A stretch of DNA of 39,636 nt from assembly GCF_001436505.1 (NCBI RefSeq), contig NZ_AYYI01000068.1, forward strand, positions 1 through 39,636, given 5' to 3'. Numbering within the stretch: position 1 is the stretch's first letter; every line of letters begins with the position of its first letter. Made by a program: the position numbers and the translations under genes. Below the pieces are notes generated by a model. That model saw only the letters and a list, made by a program, of their open reading frames with translations. It did not search any database and was not told the DNA's origin. Positions 31,868 through 39,594 of this stretch are shown here, piece by piece. This DNA is from Loigolactobacillus rennini DSM 20253. Lineage in GTDB: Bacteria > Bacillota > Bacilli > Lactobacillales > Lactobacillaceae.

Positions 31868-32662
31868 TCAACGTTGATTAGCTGTCGTCGGGGTTACTTT
31901 AGGTTGTAATTTTTTTAAACCGATTTGTGCAGCACCGATGGCACCGGCATATTGCCCGAGATCATCTCGGTAAATTGGGGCGTCGACAATCGATTTTAAA
32001 ACTTTAGCAAAAGCTTTACTGCGTGATAAGCCACCGGTAAATAAAATGGGGCTGCCATGTTTAGGCTGTAACTTAATGTACTGGCCTTTAATTCGTTTGG
32101 CAATGGAGTTTAGTACACCTAGGGCGATATTTTCCCGGGGTGTGCCTTTGGCGACTAAACTGACAACTTCTGATTCCGCAAAAACGGTACACATACTGTT
32201 GATTTTAACCGGTGTGGCATCTGCAACAAAATCATCTAAAATATCAATGTCCTCACCTAAGGTTTTCATCATGACTTCCACAAAGCGGCCGGTACCAGCG
32301 GCGCAACGGTCGTTCATATTAAAATCTAACACGCCGCCTTTACCATTGAGCTGAATGGTTTTACAGTCTTGACCACCAATGTCAATAACCTGCGTGATAC
32401 CAGGATGTAAGTACTCTGCACCGCGGCCATGGCAAGTAATTTCAGTAATCACCAAATCAGCAGGCAACAATTTCCGACCATAACCGGTAGTGATTAAATA
32501 ATCGTAGGGGCCATATTGTTTCGTGAAATGATCAAGGACCGTATGCATTGCACCTTTAGGATCACCGGCAGTGGGCAGTAAATATTTCGCCACAATTTTA
32601 TCTTCAGTGCACAGCACCGCTTTAGTGGTGGTTGAGCCAGCATCTAATCCAATGTAATGCAA
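31868..32662 (-). CDS. ATP-dependent activator/reductase component (BadF/HgdC/YjiL family)
   Basis: 264 aa, ASKHA fold. ATP-binding motifs are YIGLDAGSTTTKAVL at the N-terminus, VIDIGGQDCK (~92-101) and LFTGGLSRS near 218. C120 (RCAAGTG) and C158 (SMCTVFAESE) are placed as in HgdC, where two cysteines from each subunit bind one [4Fe-4S] cluster at the dimer interface. It would inject an electron, with ATP hydrolysis, into the partner FeS protein encoded 2 bp upstream. The electron donor (ferredoxin or flavodoxin) is not in the window. Confidence 0.9.
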   Translation of the reverse strand: MHYIGLDAGSTTTKAVLCTEDKIVAKYLLPTAGDPKGAMHTVLDHFTKQYGPYDYLITTGYGRKLLPADLVITEITCHGRGAEYLHPGITQVIDIGGQDCKTIQLNGKGGVLDFNMNDRCAAGTGRFVEVMMKTLGEDIDILDDFVADATPVKINSMCTVFAESEVVSLVAKGTPRENIALGVLNSIAKRIKGQYIKLQPKHGSPILFTGGLSRSKAFAKVLKSIVDAPIYRDDLGQYAGAIGAAQIGLKKLQPKVTPTTANQR

Positions 32663-32664
32663 AA

Positions 32665-33825
32665 TTATCCCTCCAGCATTTCTAGAAATGCAGTTACCCG
32701 GGTATTGATTTGCTCAATATCAGCTTCTGAGTAATCTGTTTCTAGATACATGTATGGTTTTTGTTTTTCGTCATTGACGAAATCTTTAATCCGGTGTGAT
32801 TCAACAGAAAATGGAATGCAATTTTGCAAAACCATGTCGATTACGCCGTCAACTTGGTATTTATCAATCATGTCGCTGATTAATTGCAACCGGGGTTTGT
32901 TTTGTGACAAGCAAGCACAGCCAATGTTTAAGTACTTGTCAACTAAGGACTGGTAAACGTCTGGTTCATCTTTAGCTACTAGCCGTTCAGTTGCTTTAGC
33001 AACGGTACAATTTTCGTAGCCAACCACGACACCGCCGTTTTCTTCAACTGCGTGGATGACTTTTTCAGTGACGCCACCCATTGGGGAGCCGGTGATTAAA
33101 ATCCGCGGTTTGCTTTCTAAATGTTCACCATTGGCGTAGCGCTCTTTAACTGCCGTCGTGGCATCTTCTAAAGACTGGATGTTTTCTTCCTTATCAAATT
33201 TGTACTGGGAGCCATACATGACTTTGAAAATTTCAGCACCGCTTAAAGCTGGTGGGTTGAGCTGGCCTAATTCATAGAAATGCTTTTTAGCTAGCCGCTC
33301 CCGGTTCTTTAGGTGAATGGCATCGCGAATCTGGTCTTCAGTAATGGTGACGTCGAAGAAATCTTCCAATTTATTTTTAAAGGCAACTAATTCCCGGTAC
33401 CATAATTCTTTACTCTGTTCAGTTGTCCGCATGTGTGGTAATTGCATCAGATAAAGCGGCTTTAAATCTGACATGTACTCGTACATTTTCTTTTTACCAT
33501 CACAGGTGGTTTCCCCAACAACTAAATCTGAGAAATAGAAGTAAGGGCACTTATCAGTTTTAGCGAACCCATAACTGGCTTTAATCAACGGGCACAAATT
33601 ACGTGGTAAGTCTTCCTCAGCTGCTGGAATGGTTTCTTCTGAAGTTGAGCATAGACTGATCTGTACAGCACCACTAGCTAGCACTAATTCTTCCGGCATA
33701 AACGTACAGTAAACCCCAACCACACGTTGGCCTTTGTCTTTCAATGATTTGACCTTCAAAAAACCTTGCTTGCGGGCCGCACCAAAATCATCAAACACTT
33801 CTGGCAACTCTGTTTTAACCTTCAT
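32665..33825 (-). CDS. Double-cubane-cluster-type protein (2-hydroxyacyl-CoA dehydratase subunit family, YjiM-like)
   Basis: 386 aa from ATG 33825 with GAGGCGG upstream; an open frame to 33957 adds 44 residues without a ribosome site. It belongs to the HgdB/HgdC-D superfamily, and the single-subunit organisation with one activator fits YjiM and the double-cubane cluster protein (DCCP) of Carboxydothermus better than dehydratases, which have two different subunits. Cysteines: 40, 59, 78 (NLCPLIK), 93 (KCPYFYFSD), 108 (ETTCDGKKK), 273, 303, 305, 336 (QNCIPFS). DCCP reduces small molecules such as acetylene at an [8Fe-9S] centre; its physiological substrate is unknown. A cre-like site lies 156 bp upstream. 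Confidence 0.85.
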   Translation of the reverse strand: MKVKTELPEVFDDFGAARKQGFLKVKSLKDKGQRVVGVYCTFMPEELVLASGAVQISLCSTSEETIPAAEEDLPRNLCPLIKASYGFAKTDKCPYFYFSDLVVGETTCDGKKKMYEYMSDLKPLYLMQLPHMRTTEQSKELWYRELVAFKNKLEDFFDVTITEDQIRDAIHLKNRERLAKKHFYELGQLNPPALSGAEIFKVMYGSQYKFDKEENIQSLEDATTAVKERYANGEHLESKPRILITGSPMGGVTEKVIHAVEENGGVVVGYENCTVAKATERLVAKDEPDVYQSLVDKYLNIGCACLSQNKPRLQLISDMIDKYQVDGVIDMVLQNCIPFSVESHRIKDFVNDEKQKPYMYLETDYSEADIEQINTRVTAFLEMLEG

Positions 33826-33980
33826 CTTACATCCGCCTCTTTTGTATAGTATTTCACAAGCAAACGCAAAATTATCCCCGGGAAACAGAAAAATTATCTG
33901 CTTAAATGAAAATTTTTGTTTGCTCATGGCTTCAGTATAAAAGGCGCGCAAAGTCACGTCAACCTGCGTAATTATGGCTT

Positions 33981-33994
33981 AGATAACGCTTTCA
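33981..33994 (-). promoter_or_regulatory. cre-like site upstream of the double-cubane operon
   Basis: The minus strand reads TGAAAGCGTTATCT, 13 of 14 positions of TGWAANCGNTNWCA. It lies in the divergent region between the double-cubane gene and the rhodanese gene, so CcpA could control either. A second, weaker half-match is at about 34068-34081. Confidence 0.5.
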
Positions 33995-34128
33995 ATATTT
34001 TTGAAGGAGTTGATAGGGATTTCATGAAAAATGAGTAAAAAATATTTTTTTGAACGCTGTTTAGCTTTGAACATAGCGCTTACAGTGCTATCATAAAATT
34101 GGATAAAAAAGAAGTGAGGCGGATCATC

Positions 34129-34434
34129 ATGACAGAGATAAAAAATGTCACTCCAGAAGAATTAGCTAAGCAATTGCAACAAAATCCCGATTTAAGATTA
34201 TTAGATGTTCGCAAACCAGAACAATACCAGCAAGGGCACATTAAACAAGCTAAAAATGTTCCTTACGCTGACATTGATTCCTTTGACAGTGCGGATAAAA
34301 AAACGCCCGTGTATTTAATCTGTAAATCTGGTGTGTTGAGCATGAAAGCCGCAACAAATCTACAAGCACGCGGTTACCAAACCGTTAACGTATTAAATGG
34401 GATGAACGGCTACCAAGGTAAAACCGTTAAATAA
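34129..34434 (+). CDS. Single-domain rhodanese-like sulfurtransferase
   Basis: 101 aa from ATG 34129 with GAGGCGG upstream. Rhodanese domain: LLDVRKPEQYQQGHIKQAKNVPYADID (~23-49), active-site loop CKSGVLS with the persulfide cysteine (~68), and GYQTVNVLNGMNGY at the end. It moves sulfane sulfur. In this neighbourhood it could supply sulfur to MoaD activation (the MoeB-like protein lacks its own rhodanese domain) or to FeS assembly, but neither link is shown. Confidence 0.88.
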   Translation: MTEIKNVTPEELAKQLQQNPDLRLLDVRKPEQYQQGHIKQAKNVPYADIDSFDSADKKTPVYLICKSGVLSMKAATNLQARGYQTVNVLNGMNGYQGKTVK

Positions 34435-34443
34435 GAATTGCTT

Positions 34444-34478
34444 AAAAAGCACAGGGCAAATTAGTCCTGTGCTTTTTT
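34444..34478. terminator. Terminator shared by the rhodanese and LysR genes
   Basis: AAAAAGCACAGG (34444-34455) pairs with CCTGTGCTTTTT (34466-34477). The right arm lies within the last codons of the convergent LysR gene. Confidence 0.8.
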
Positions 34479-35360
34479 AGTGCCAAATGCCGTTTTAAAG
34501 CGCCGAATGTATTCCGTTACCACCGGGGTCAACACGCGATTTTTGCGCCAGACTAAAATGCAACGCGTTTTGATGTCAGGGACTAGGGGAATAAAGTTTA
34601 ATGTCTCAGGATTAATTTCTGACGTGATGCCCTGGATACTTAAAGCGGCACCTAAGTTAGCTTCAATTAACGGCAATACATTAAAGATCAGGTTAAACGT
34701 ACCGATAATGCGTGGGGGCTTAATGGTTTCACCGCGCCATTTTTTTAGCATGTTTTGAACGGCGGGCCGTTGTGACAGCATCAGCGGTAAATCAGCTAAG
34801 TCAGTTGGTTGAATAGTACTTTTGTGTGCTAATTGACTTTGCTTAGCGACCAAAAGCCCCCATTGTTCGGTTCGTGGCAACGTTAACGTATGATATTTTT
34901 GGGCAGCAACGGGTTCTAATAAAACAGCAACGTCTAATAATCCTCTGTCCAGCTGTTCTTCGATCAAATCACTGGCACCGGTGATAATGTTGTAGGTTAC
35001 GGCCGGGTAGTCGTGAACTAATTCTTCTAACAGCATTGCCATAGTATCCGAATTATCAGCCGCAACACAGCCGATTCGAATGTGACCGCTAAATAAATGC
35101 TGTTTTTGTGCAGCAAATTCCTGTTCTGTTTGATGCGTTAATGTCAAAATCTCCGCCGCTCGGCTTTTCAGAAAAGCGCCGGCTTGGGTTAACTCCAAAT
35201 GTTTAGGGTGACGAACGAAAAGTGGGGTGCCTAATTGGGCCTCCAATCCTTGTAATTGGCGGCTTAAGGTGGGCTGAGTAATGTGAAGTTGGTTGGCTGC
35301 AGCAGAAATAGTACCTAAATCAGCGATGGTCCAAAAATAACGTAATAAGCGGATTTCCAT
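34461..35360 (-). CDS. LysR-family transcriptional regulator (CynR/CidR-like)
   Basis: 299 aa. Winged HTH at the N-terminus: RYFWTIADLGTISAAANQLHITQPTLSRQLQGLEAQLGTPLF; effector domain from ~90 (GHIRIGCVAADNSDTMAMLLEELV; LDVAVLLEP near 147). AAAGGAG precedes the ATG. The gene is divergent from the cupin-CMD pair, which it probably controls. The palindrome 16 bp upstream (35376-35392) is the likely operator. C-terminal codons form one arm of a terminator. Confidence 0.88.
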   Translation of the reverse strand: MEIRLLRYFWTIADLGTISAAANQLHITQPTLSRQLQGLEAQLGTPLFVRHPKHLELTQAGAFLKSRAAEILTLTHQTEQEFAAQKQHLFSGHIRIGCVAADNSDTMAMLLEELVHDYPAVTYNIITGASDLIEEQLDRGLLDVAVLLEPVAAQKYHTLTLPRTEQWGLLVAKQSQLAHKSTIQPTDLADLPLMLSQRPAVQNMLKKWRGETIKPPRIIGTFNLIFNVLPLIEANLGAALSIQGITSEINPETLNFIPLVPDIKTRCILVWRKNRVLTPVVTEYIRRFKTAFGTKKAQD

Positions 35361-35375
35361 TTTTGACTCCTTTAA

Positions 35376-35392
35376 TATGCTTGCTAAGCATA
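35376..35392. promoter_or_regulatory. Palindrome, probable LysR-type operator
   Basis: TATGCTT-GCT-AAGCATA, 7-bp perfect arms, of the T-N11-A class bound by LysR proteins, in the 129-bp gap between the LysR gene and the cupin gene. Confidence 0.5.
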
Positions 35393-35489
35393 GATATGTT
35401 CTTTAAAAGTATTATACCTATAGCAGATTTGATTTTACAATGAATCGTAGTTAATAAATCAGACAAAATTTGATTAAAGGGGTTTTGAT

Positions 35490-35915
35490 ATGTCCGATAA
35501 ACAAAACGAAACAGCCGTTAAGCAAGGAATTTTTTCAATTGGAACTGCCAATCAAGCTTACCAACAATATTTTACTGGCCAAAGTTATTTGCAAAGCTTG
35601 GTCGCTGATCCAGCCGTGAATGTCAGTGTTGGCAATGTGACCTTTGAACCGGGCTGTCGTAATCATTGGCACATCCACCATCATGGGTTTCAAATTTTAT
35701 TGGTTACTGGGGGTACTGGCTGGTATCAAGAAGCTGGCCAACCAGCACGGCAATTACATGCTGGCGATGTGGTGGTGACACATGACGGTGTTAAACATTG
35801 GCATGGTGCGACACAAAATAGTTGGTTTTCCCACATTGCCATTACCGCTGGTACACCAGAATGGTTGGAACCTGTTTCTGATGCGCAATACAAGCAATTG
35901 AAGGAGGAAGTTTAA
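35490..35915 (+). CDS. Cupin-domain protein
   Basis: 141 aa, small beta-barrel. Metal site motif 1 is GCRNHWHIHHHGFQILLVTGG (His-rich, with Gln where many cupins have Glu). Motif 2 is GDVVVTHDGVKHWHGA (~91-106). It resembles the cupins paired with carboxymuconolactone-decarboxylase-like proteins in lactobacilli, often annotated as quercetin-dioxygenase-like. Overlap with the next gene is near zero (1 bp gap), so they form one operon under the divergent LysR regulator. Substrate unknown. Confidence 0.85.
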   Translation: MSDKQNETAVKQGIFSIGTANQAYQQYFTGQSYLQSLVADPAVNVSVGNVTFEPGCRNHWHIHHHGFQILLVTGGTGWYQEAGQPARQLHAGDVVVTHDGVKHWHGATQNSWFSHIAITAGTPEWLEPVSDAQYKQLKEEV

Positions 35916-35916
35916 A

Positions 35917-36243
35917 ATGGCAAAAAAACAAACCGCTGGGCAAAAACAATTAGGGGATTTTGCCCCACAATTTGCTAAGTTAAATGATGATGTCTTATTT
36001 GGTGAAGTTTGGGCGCGTGAAGATCAATTATCTGCCCGGGATCGGAGCATGATTACTTGCGCGGCTTTGATGAGCCAAGGTGCGTTTCCGCAATTAGAAG
36101 CGCACATGAAAATGGCAAAAGCTAATGGGGTCACCCGTTCAGAAATGGTGGCGTTGATTACACATTTAGCCTTTTACGCAGGTTGGCCCAAAGCCTGGTC
36201 AGCATTTGGTTTGGCGAAACAAATTTTCACGGAAAAAGCTTAA
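35917..36243 (+). CDS. Carboxymuconolactone decarboxylase-like (AhpD superfamily) protein
   Basis: 108 aa, all-helical. RDRSMITCAALMSQGAFPQLEAHMKMAKANGVTRSEM (~43-79) is the core: E-x-x-x-x-x-C and H spacing fit the decarboxylase type. Only one cysteine is present, so it lacks the CxxC of AhpD thiol enzymes. ITHLAFYAGWPKAWSAF closes the domain. AAGGAGG ribosome site lies in the cupin's end. Probably works with the cupin on one small aldehyde or lactone-type compound, not defined. Confidence 0.85.
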   Translation: MAKKQTAGQKQLGDFAPQFAKLNDDVLFGEVWAREDQLSARDRSMITCAALMSQGAFPQLEAHMKMAKANGVTRSEMVALITHLAFYAGWPKAWSAFGLAKQIFTEKA

Positions 36244-36256
36244 TGATTAATGATAC

Positions 36257-36288
36257 ACGCCCGCTCAGATAATTGTTTGAGCGGGCGT
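36257..36288. terminator. Bidirectional terminator between the CMD and kinase genes
   Basis: ACGCCCGCTCA (36257-36267) pairs with TGAGCGGGCGT (36278-36288). A T-rich stretch follows on the plus strand (to 36293). Confidence 0.8.
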
Positions 36289-36309
36289 ATTTTGATTATG
36301 CTAAAAAAT

Positions 36310-37569
36310 TTAGACTAAACGAATAGGTAAAATAATTAAAGCTTTGAAATTAGAATCATTGTGGCTTAAGGATAAATAGCCGTTTAATTTTTTAACACTT
36401 TCTTTGACGCTACTCAAGCCTAATCCCTGACGACCATTATTTTTTTCTGATGGTGTTGCTTCTGCTTCTAGGTTTATGTTTTTAGGATGGGAACGATTAG
36501 AGATGTAAAAAAAGAGTTTTTCCTTTTGGTAGGATAATGAAATTTTAACGTGTTGATGGTGAGGCAATCTTAGTGATTCTTCGATAGCATTATCAATTAA
36601 GTTTCCTAGAATAATAGCAATATCTAAGATGATTTTACTGACATCAAGATCGCTAGGAATTTGTGCTTTAAAGGTATGGGCAATGTGTTTTTCCTTAAGT
36701 AATTCAATTTTCGGCGCTAAAATTGCATCAATCTGACCACAGCCGGTAAGTTGGTTTTGATTAAGTGTTGAAGCATTCAAAATTGACGTTAAATAATTTT
36801 TGGCAGCAGAGACATCATTCTTATTTAAGTAATAGATTAACTCTAATAAAATATTTTTTAAATTATGGCGTAATTTGGTTGTTTGTTTTTGTGTTTTTAA
36901 AATTAGACGATAATAGTCATCTAATAATTCATTCACCATTTTAGCTTGCAATAAAAAATTTTTTCTAGATAGTTGATCGTATAGCCGGACGGTTGTTAGA
37001 TTAATGACTAGGATAATGATAAGTTTTAAGATTTGCTGTAGTTGGTGGGTAGGTTGATCTATCATTAAAAGGATACTGAAAGCTGGGATAATACTTAGCA
37101 AAAAATATTCTTTATTTTCTAATCCAGACCAATTTGCTGTTTTAAAATAAACTAGTAAATTAATTGATAGAACAATCAATAAAATAATAATTGAGAGCCC
37201 AAGCTCAATGAGCAATTGATGAAGCAAAGTATGTTCAGTTTTTGTCAATAAAAGCAAGATTTCATTTTGTGTAAAGATTAAATAAGATAGGAAAATATAA
37301 TGAAAAAATTTTTTTAATAATTTTCCAAAGAAAAAGAAAAAAATAATGGCTAAAAAGATAAAAAAACGATAGTTAGTTTGCCAAGTAGTAGTTTGTGCTG
37401 ATCCACTTGAAACGGAGAGATGGGCGACTAGATCAATACCTAATATTATGGGAAACAGAAAATTCAAAGAAACACGTCTTTGTAAAAAGCGCGTCATGTA
37501 GATTATGATAGTAAAACTTTGAATTAAGATAAAACTGATTCCAATCGTAAGATAAATAACCCCTATCAT
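36310..37569 (-). CDS. Sensor histidine kinase, AgrC/ComD-like (GHKL type)
   Basis: 419 aa. About six to seven hydrophobic helices in the first ~200 residues (from TIGISFILIQSFTIIIY) form a peptide-sensor-like membrane domain. Then comes the phosphoacceptor helix with LRHNLKNILLELIYYL (His near 227) and a GHKL ATPase domain (LGNLIDNAIEE; QGLGLSSVKESVKKLNGYL). Kinases of this kind sense secreted peptides (AgrC, ComD, PlnB). ATG overlaps the response regulator stop (ATGA). The AT-rich composition contrasts with the nar region, suggesting separate origin. No agrB/agrD or peptide gene lies within the window. Confidence 0.88.
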   Translation of the reverse strand: MIGVIYLTIGISFILIQSFTIIIYMTRFLQRRVSLNFLFPIILGIDLVAHLSVSSGSAQTTTWQTNYRFFIFLAIIFFFFFGKLLKKFFHYIFLSYLIFTQNEILLLLTKTEHTLLHQLLIELGLSIIILLIVLSINLLVYFKTANWSGLENKEYFLLSIIPAFSILLMIDQPTHQLQQILKLIIILVINLTTVRLYDQLSRKNFLLQAKMVNELLDDYYRLILKTQKQTTKLRHNLKNILLELIYYLNKNDVSAAKNYLTSILNASTLNQNQLTGCGQIDAILAPKIELLKEKHIAHTFKAQIPSDLDVSKIILDIAIILGNLIDNAIEESLRLPHHQHVKISLSYQKEKLFFYISNRSHPKNINLEAEATPSEKNNGRQGLGLSSVKESVKKLNGYLSLSHNDSNFKALIILPIRLV

Positions 37570-38297
37570 AGTCCAATTTTCCTTTCAATATAGTGATTGT
37601 ACAATGTTTTAAATCTTTTTTTATACCCTCTGCTTATTGGCACACGTTCTTTATTTTCTAGCGTAATGATTGTATCAATGATTGAACAGATACTATTCAT
37701 GTTAACAATAGTACCGCGATTTACCTTAGCAAAAATTGTTGGATTAATTTGTTGCTCAATGTTCTTAATTTTGCCATAAAAAATTAGCATTTGTTGTGGC
37801 CCCTTAATTGCTAATCTAATCTGTCGATGATTTTCAGAGAAAATACCAATAATATTATCAAAGCGTATTTGATAATTATTGTGGTATTTTTTTATAAATA
37901 AATATTGGTTTGAAGAAAAAATTTCATCAATTGCTATGTGCAGAATCTTAGCAATCACTGGGTATGTAATAGGTTTAAGGAGGTATCTGAATGGGGATAC
38001 TTCAAAGCTTTCAAGTGTGTATTGATCATAGCTCGTGATGTAAATTAATAAGCAATTTTTATCGTACATACGTATTTTTTTGGCTGTTTCAATACCATTT
38101 AATGATTTCATTTCAATATCTAAAAACAAAATTTGATATTGCTTTCCCATTTTTAAAATATGATGGAGCAATGAAGTGCCAGATTGAAAAATATCAATAT
38201 GATAGGTTTGATTACTCTCTTTTTCATAGCGTAATAAAAAAGTTTCTAAACGAGAATTATGCAAATGATTATCATCACATATAGCAAAGTTAAGCAT
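37566..38297 (-). CDS. LytTR-type response regulator (AgrA/ComE/PlnC-like)
   Basis: 243 aa from ATG 38297; a longer frame to 38357 has no ribosome site. The receiver domain has DD8-9, phospho-acceptor D60 (LFLDIEMKSLNGIE) and K near 109. The C-terminal LytTR DNA-binding domain has VNRGTIVNMNSI and RVPISRGYKKRF. Such regulators bind paired direct repeats in bacteriocin or agr promoters. Transcribed with the kinase, divergent from the ABC transporter genes. The intervening region holds a perfect cre and a 10-bp inverted repeat. Confidence 0.9.
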   Translation of the reverse strand: MLNFAICDDNHLHNSRLETFLLRYEKESNQTYHIDIFQSGTSLLHHILKMGKQYQILFLDIEMKSLNGIETAKKIRMYDKNCLLIYITSYDQYTLESFEVSPFRYLLKPITYPVIAKILHIAIDEIFSSNQYLFIKKYHNNYQIRFDNIIGIFSENHRQIRLAIKGPQQMLIFYGKIKNIEQQINPTIFAKVNRGTIVNMNSICSIIDTIITLENKERVPISRGYKKRFKTLYNHYIERKIGL

Positions 38298-38462
38298 GAT
38301 GTCACCACTTTCTGTATGGGAGACCTGTTTACAAAATAGAACATTAAACCATACCATTTAGAACAATTATGAAACCGCTTACAATATTTTGCAATATCAT
38401 TATGGCATAAAGTAATGATTACTTTATGTGTCTCAAGGTGTGTTGGTTTATATCTAAATTGA
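38298..38462. promoter_or_regulatory. Divergent control region: perfect cre and a 10-bp inverted repeat
   Basis: TGAAACCGCTTACA at 38370-38383 matches every position of TGWAANCGNTNWCA, so CcpA is likely to act here. CATAAAGTAA (38406-38415) and TTACTTTATG (38419-38428) form a perfect 10-bp inverted repeat with a 3-nt spacer. It has no T run, so an operator is likelier than a terminator. No obvious LytTR direct-repeat pair was seen. The -10/-35 elements are unclear. Confidence 0.5.
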
Positions 38463-38597
38463 AAGGAGGGGAAAAGCATACTTTTATTTACAACAAAGAA
38501 AGGGACTTTTGATGAATTAATTAAAGCAAAAGGGAAATTTTATAAATTATACTATAATCGCAATCTTTCAATTGGAGAAAAGGAAGTGTTACTTTAA
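38463..38597 (+). pseudogene. C-terminal scrap of an ABC exporter ATPase
   Basis: A 45-codon open stretch with no ATG, GTG or TTG start. It contains GTFDELIKAKGKFYKLYYN, which matches the C-terminal tail of ABC exporters (the G-THDEL-x-x-x-x-G-x-Y-x-x-L-Y pattern), then RNLSIGEKEVLL and TAA, which overlaps the next ATG (TAATG). A strong AAAGGAGGGG lies at 38462-38471, eight bases before an ATA codon at 38478. It reads as if a deletion joined the start region of one gene to the last ~35 codons of an exporter. The remainder of the exporter is missing. Confidence 0.6.
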
Positions 38598-39475
38598 TGA
38601 GACACTTGCTCAATGTTAAACATGTATCGAAAAGCTTTAAAACACAGTCAGTTTTAGAGGATGTAAATTTCTGTTTAACAGAGGGAGAAATTGTCGGCTT
38701 AATTGGACAAAATGGTGCTGGCAAAACAACTTTAATGAAAATGTTACTGGGTCTACTGACGGTCAGCACTGGTGAAATTTCTTATCAAGGTGATACTAAT
38801 TATCAACATGATCCTGAAAAGATGGCTAACTTTGGAGTTTTATTAGATTGTCGTTTATTTGATTATTTAAGTGGTTTTGAAAATATGCTTATTTTTGAAA
38901 GTTATCGCAATGTAAATAAAATCGATAATAATATTAAAAAGCAGATAAAGACAATGTTAGATTTCGTTAATTTATCAAATAATAAAAAACCAGTGAAAAG
39001 TTACTCATTTGGAATGAAGCAGAGATTGGGACTAGGATTAGCTTTAATTAATCACCCTAAAATTTTAATCTTAGATGAACCTTTTGTTGGTCTTGATCCA
39101 GTTGGTGTTGAACACTTTAAACAGTATATTTTAGAACTTAAGCAGAATTATAATATTACAGTATTAATTTCCTCACATCAATTAGAAGAAATTGAACAAA
39201 TGTGTGATCGGTGTTTATTGATCAAAGATAAGACGATACTAGATATTAAGCATCATTTTAATCAAAAATATAAGCTTGAATTTGAAGCAGCAGAGCCAGC
39301 TGTTTTAAACAAGCTTTCTAAAATTGGCTTAGTCCAAAATGATACTACCACGGTTTTTAAAGACGAACTGAATCTAAATACTGCAATTAACATTTTAAAC
39401 CACCATCATGTCCGTATTATAGCAATTAAAGATTTGAGTCACGCTTTAACAGATTTGTTTGGGGATGATAAATAA
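38597..39475 (+). CDS. ABC-2 type transporter ATPase (BcrA/NatA-like)
   Basis: 292 aa. Walker A GQNGAGKTT (~34-42), signature YSFGMKQRLGLGLAL (~133-147), Walker B ILILDEPFVGLDP and switch H in ISSHQLEEIEQ; a ~80-residue C-terminal extension as in BcrA-type drug/peptide exporters. Starts in TAATG with the exporter scrap, so the scrap and this gene are translationally coupled. The downstream permease is truncated, so the exporter is probably non-functional unless another permease serves it. Such exporters often confer self-immunity to peptides. Confidence 0.9.
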   Translation: MRHLLNVKHVSKSFKTQSVLEDVNFCLTEGEIVGLIGQNGAGKTTLMKMLLGLLTVSTGEISYQGDTNYQHDPEKMANFGVLLDCRLFDYLSGFENMLIFESYRNVNKIDNNIKKQIKTMLDFVNLSNNKKPVKSYSFGMKQRLGLGLALINHPKILILDEPFVGLDPVGVEHFKQYILELKQNYNITVLISSHQLEEIEQMCDRCLLIKDKTILDIKHHFNQKYKLEFEAAEPAVLNKLSKIGLVQNDTTTVFKDELNLNTAINILNHHHVRIIAIKDLSHALTDLFGDDK

Positions 39476-39594
39476 TGGCTATGATTATGCGTGCGGAATT
39501 CAGAAAACTTTATCACCGAAAAATATTTATTGGTGTTTTATTGATTAGTTTATTTTCATTAATTTACGCTTTAGGTGCTTATTTGAGAGCGTAA
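39475..39594 (+). pseudogene. ABC-2 permease gene, 39 codons then stop
   Basis: ATG overlaps the ATPase stop (TAATG). MAMIMRAEFRKLYHRKIFIG followed by VLLISLFSLIYALGAYLRA and TAA is the cytoplasmic start and first helix of a BcrB/ABC-2 permease, which should be ~230-250 aa. The frame ends abruptly where the sequence changes to GTAAAATATTTTGTGTAAA, suggesting disruption by an inserted element. Confidence 0.6.

Noticed and set aside
33826-33957. 44-residue N-terminal extension of the double-cubane protein
   Set aside because: Hydrophobic sequence with no ribosome site; ATG 33825 has GAGGCGG and begins the family sequence.
38478-38597. True gene with an AUA start
   Set aside because: The product is clearly the C-terminal tail of an ABC exporter, so a deletion scar is more likely than a new gene with a non-standard start.
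36289-38600. Bacteriocin or autoinducer precursor gene
   Set aside because: I looked for a short frame with a double-glycine leader or an AgrD-type cysteine motif between the kinase and the ABC genes on both strands and found none.
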